64,000 bases of DNA from Flavipsychrobacter sp. (GTDB lineage Bacteria; Bacteroidota; Bacteroidia; Chitinophagales; Chitinophagaceae), in the NCBI GenBank assembly GCA_016786565.1, contig JAEUVY010000072.1, forward strand, positions 28,284-92,283. Reading direction: 5' to 3'. The notes beneath the pieces are model-generated. The model ran no database searches, was not told the origin of the DNA, and saw only the letters and a program-made list of their open reading frames with translations. Of this stretch, positions 63,627-64,000 are shown piece after piece; position 1 is the first letter of the stretch, and each line of letters begins with the position of its first letter. A program made the translations under genes and the position numbers.

Positions 63627-63908
63627 CTATCGGTCGGGATGCTCGGCTCCTGGTGCTGTGTTTTTTTCAACTAGTTCTTTGATCATTTTTTTGCTTTTCC
63701 ATGCCTTGATGGTCAATTCTCTGTTACAAGCGGCTTCTTTGGTAGCATATTCTTCGGTGTGGGCGGCCGTCCAGTCTTTTGCAGACGCTGTAAAACCCTT
63801 GTGGTTGCTGAGGTGCCTGCGAAGCCGTTCTTCAAGATTGTCCCCGGTATGACCAACGTAGAATTTATCAAGCGAGGCCTAATGCAGAATGTAAACGAGA
63901 TATGGCAT
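63627..63908 (-). pseudogene. GIY-YIG nuclease gene with an internal TAG stop
   Basis: The minus strand from ATG 63908 reads MPYLVYILH, then TAG (63879-63881), and continues in frame as ASLDKFYVGHTGDNLEERLR and on to EHPDR and a TAG at 63627-63629. This is a complete small GIY-YIG nuclease, about 93 residues. It has the two tyrosine strands (YLVYIL, FYVGH), the arginine of EERLRRH and the catalytic Glu region EAACNRELTIKAW. The internal stop removes the active domain, so it is a pseudogene unless the TAG is a sequencing error. Short GIY-YIG genes of this type are common in Bacteroidota, often in repeat-rich intergenic regions. The gene has copies of the same tail on both sides. Confidence 0.82.
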
Positions 63909-63911
63909 AAA

Positions 63912-64000
63912 ATGAAAAAAGCCTCGCAGTTGCGAGGCTTTCTGTGGGAGCACGACCTGTCCCGATCCTTCATCGGGACGGGATCGAACCGCGGACCCTC
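63912..64000. repeat. Terminator plus tRNA-T-arm-like tail, copy 2 (cut by window end)
   Basis: This is the copy of 63534-63622 at a 378-bp offset, with a few substitutions (terminator arms GCCTCGCA and TGCGAGGC). Because the tail belongs to the 3' side of a minus-strand GIY-YIG gene, another such gene may lie just beyond 64000. Confidence 0.8.

Overview
The window comes from a Bacteroidota genome, most likely a Chitinophagaceae-like member of the Chitinophagales. The evidence is a type IX secretion (T9SS) gene set with type A and type B sorting domains, a PorP/SprF protein and a PorE-like TPR/beta-propeller/OmpA protein, and promoters with the Bacteroidota -7 box TAnnTTTG, often only a few bases from the start codon. 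Shine-Dalgarno sites are mostly absent. Nearly all of the window is ordinary chromosomal housekeeping and envelope sequence. Only the last 1.6 kb is accessory.

Layout. 1-8.6 kb: a truncated secreted zinc phosphodiesterase, a WecA/MraY-type sugar-phosphate transferase, the MeaB GTPase, an O-antigen-ligase-type protein, YidC, a small Omp85 protein and NAD kinase. 8.8-15.6 kb: a T9SS module made of a 1141-residue type B surface protein, PorP/SprF and PorE-like. 15.7-22.6 kb: PrmA, PlsY, a methyltransferase-fold protein, release factor 2, an ABC half-transporter and a T9SS type A cargo. 22.6-29.4 kb: an MFS transporter, a glycosyltransferase, DoxX, a UPF0173 hydrolase, then ParA-ParB-DapB and a lipoprotein. 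29.5-38.6 kb: an Ig-like T9SS cargo, a TMTC-like membrane protein with TPRs, an EEP nuclease, a monooxygenase and SAM-hydroxide adenosyltransferase pair, RdgB with a DUF2027/Smr protein, an AI-2E-family permease and a DUF1348 protein.

38.6-49 kb is a mostly minus-strand block. It holds a four-gene operon (barrel-like protein, MORN-repeat protein, redoxin, and a cytochrome c plus PHM-type copper monooxygenase), a CDF metal transporter, DsbD with a separate DsbD-N domain protein, PurQ and a DUF6427 protein. 49-55.8 kb holds a GltD-like iron-sulfur flavoprotein, a Crp/Fnr regulator, overlapping QueD/PTPS and FolE genes, and an SDR protein without the usual catalytic tyrosine. 56-62.3 kb is an RND efflux operon (small His-rich protein, adaptor, pump, outer-membrane factor).

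62.4-64 kb has almost no coding sequence. It contains tandem palindromic repeats, a 165-bp direct repeat, a cluster of nested hairpins, and a GIY-YIG nuclease gene broken by a TAG codon. That gene lies between two copies of a terminator plus tRNA-T-arm-like tail set 378 bp apart. I regard this as the most unusual part of the window. I found no CRISPR array, rRNA, intact tRNA, insertion sequence or prophage.
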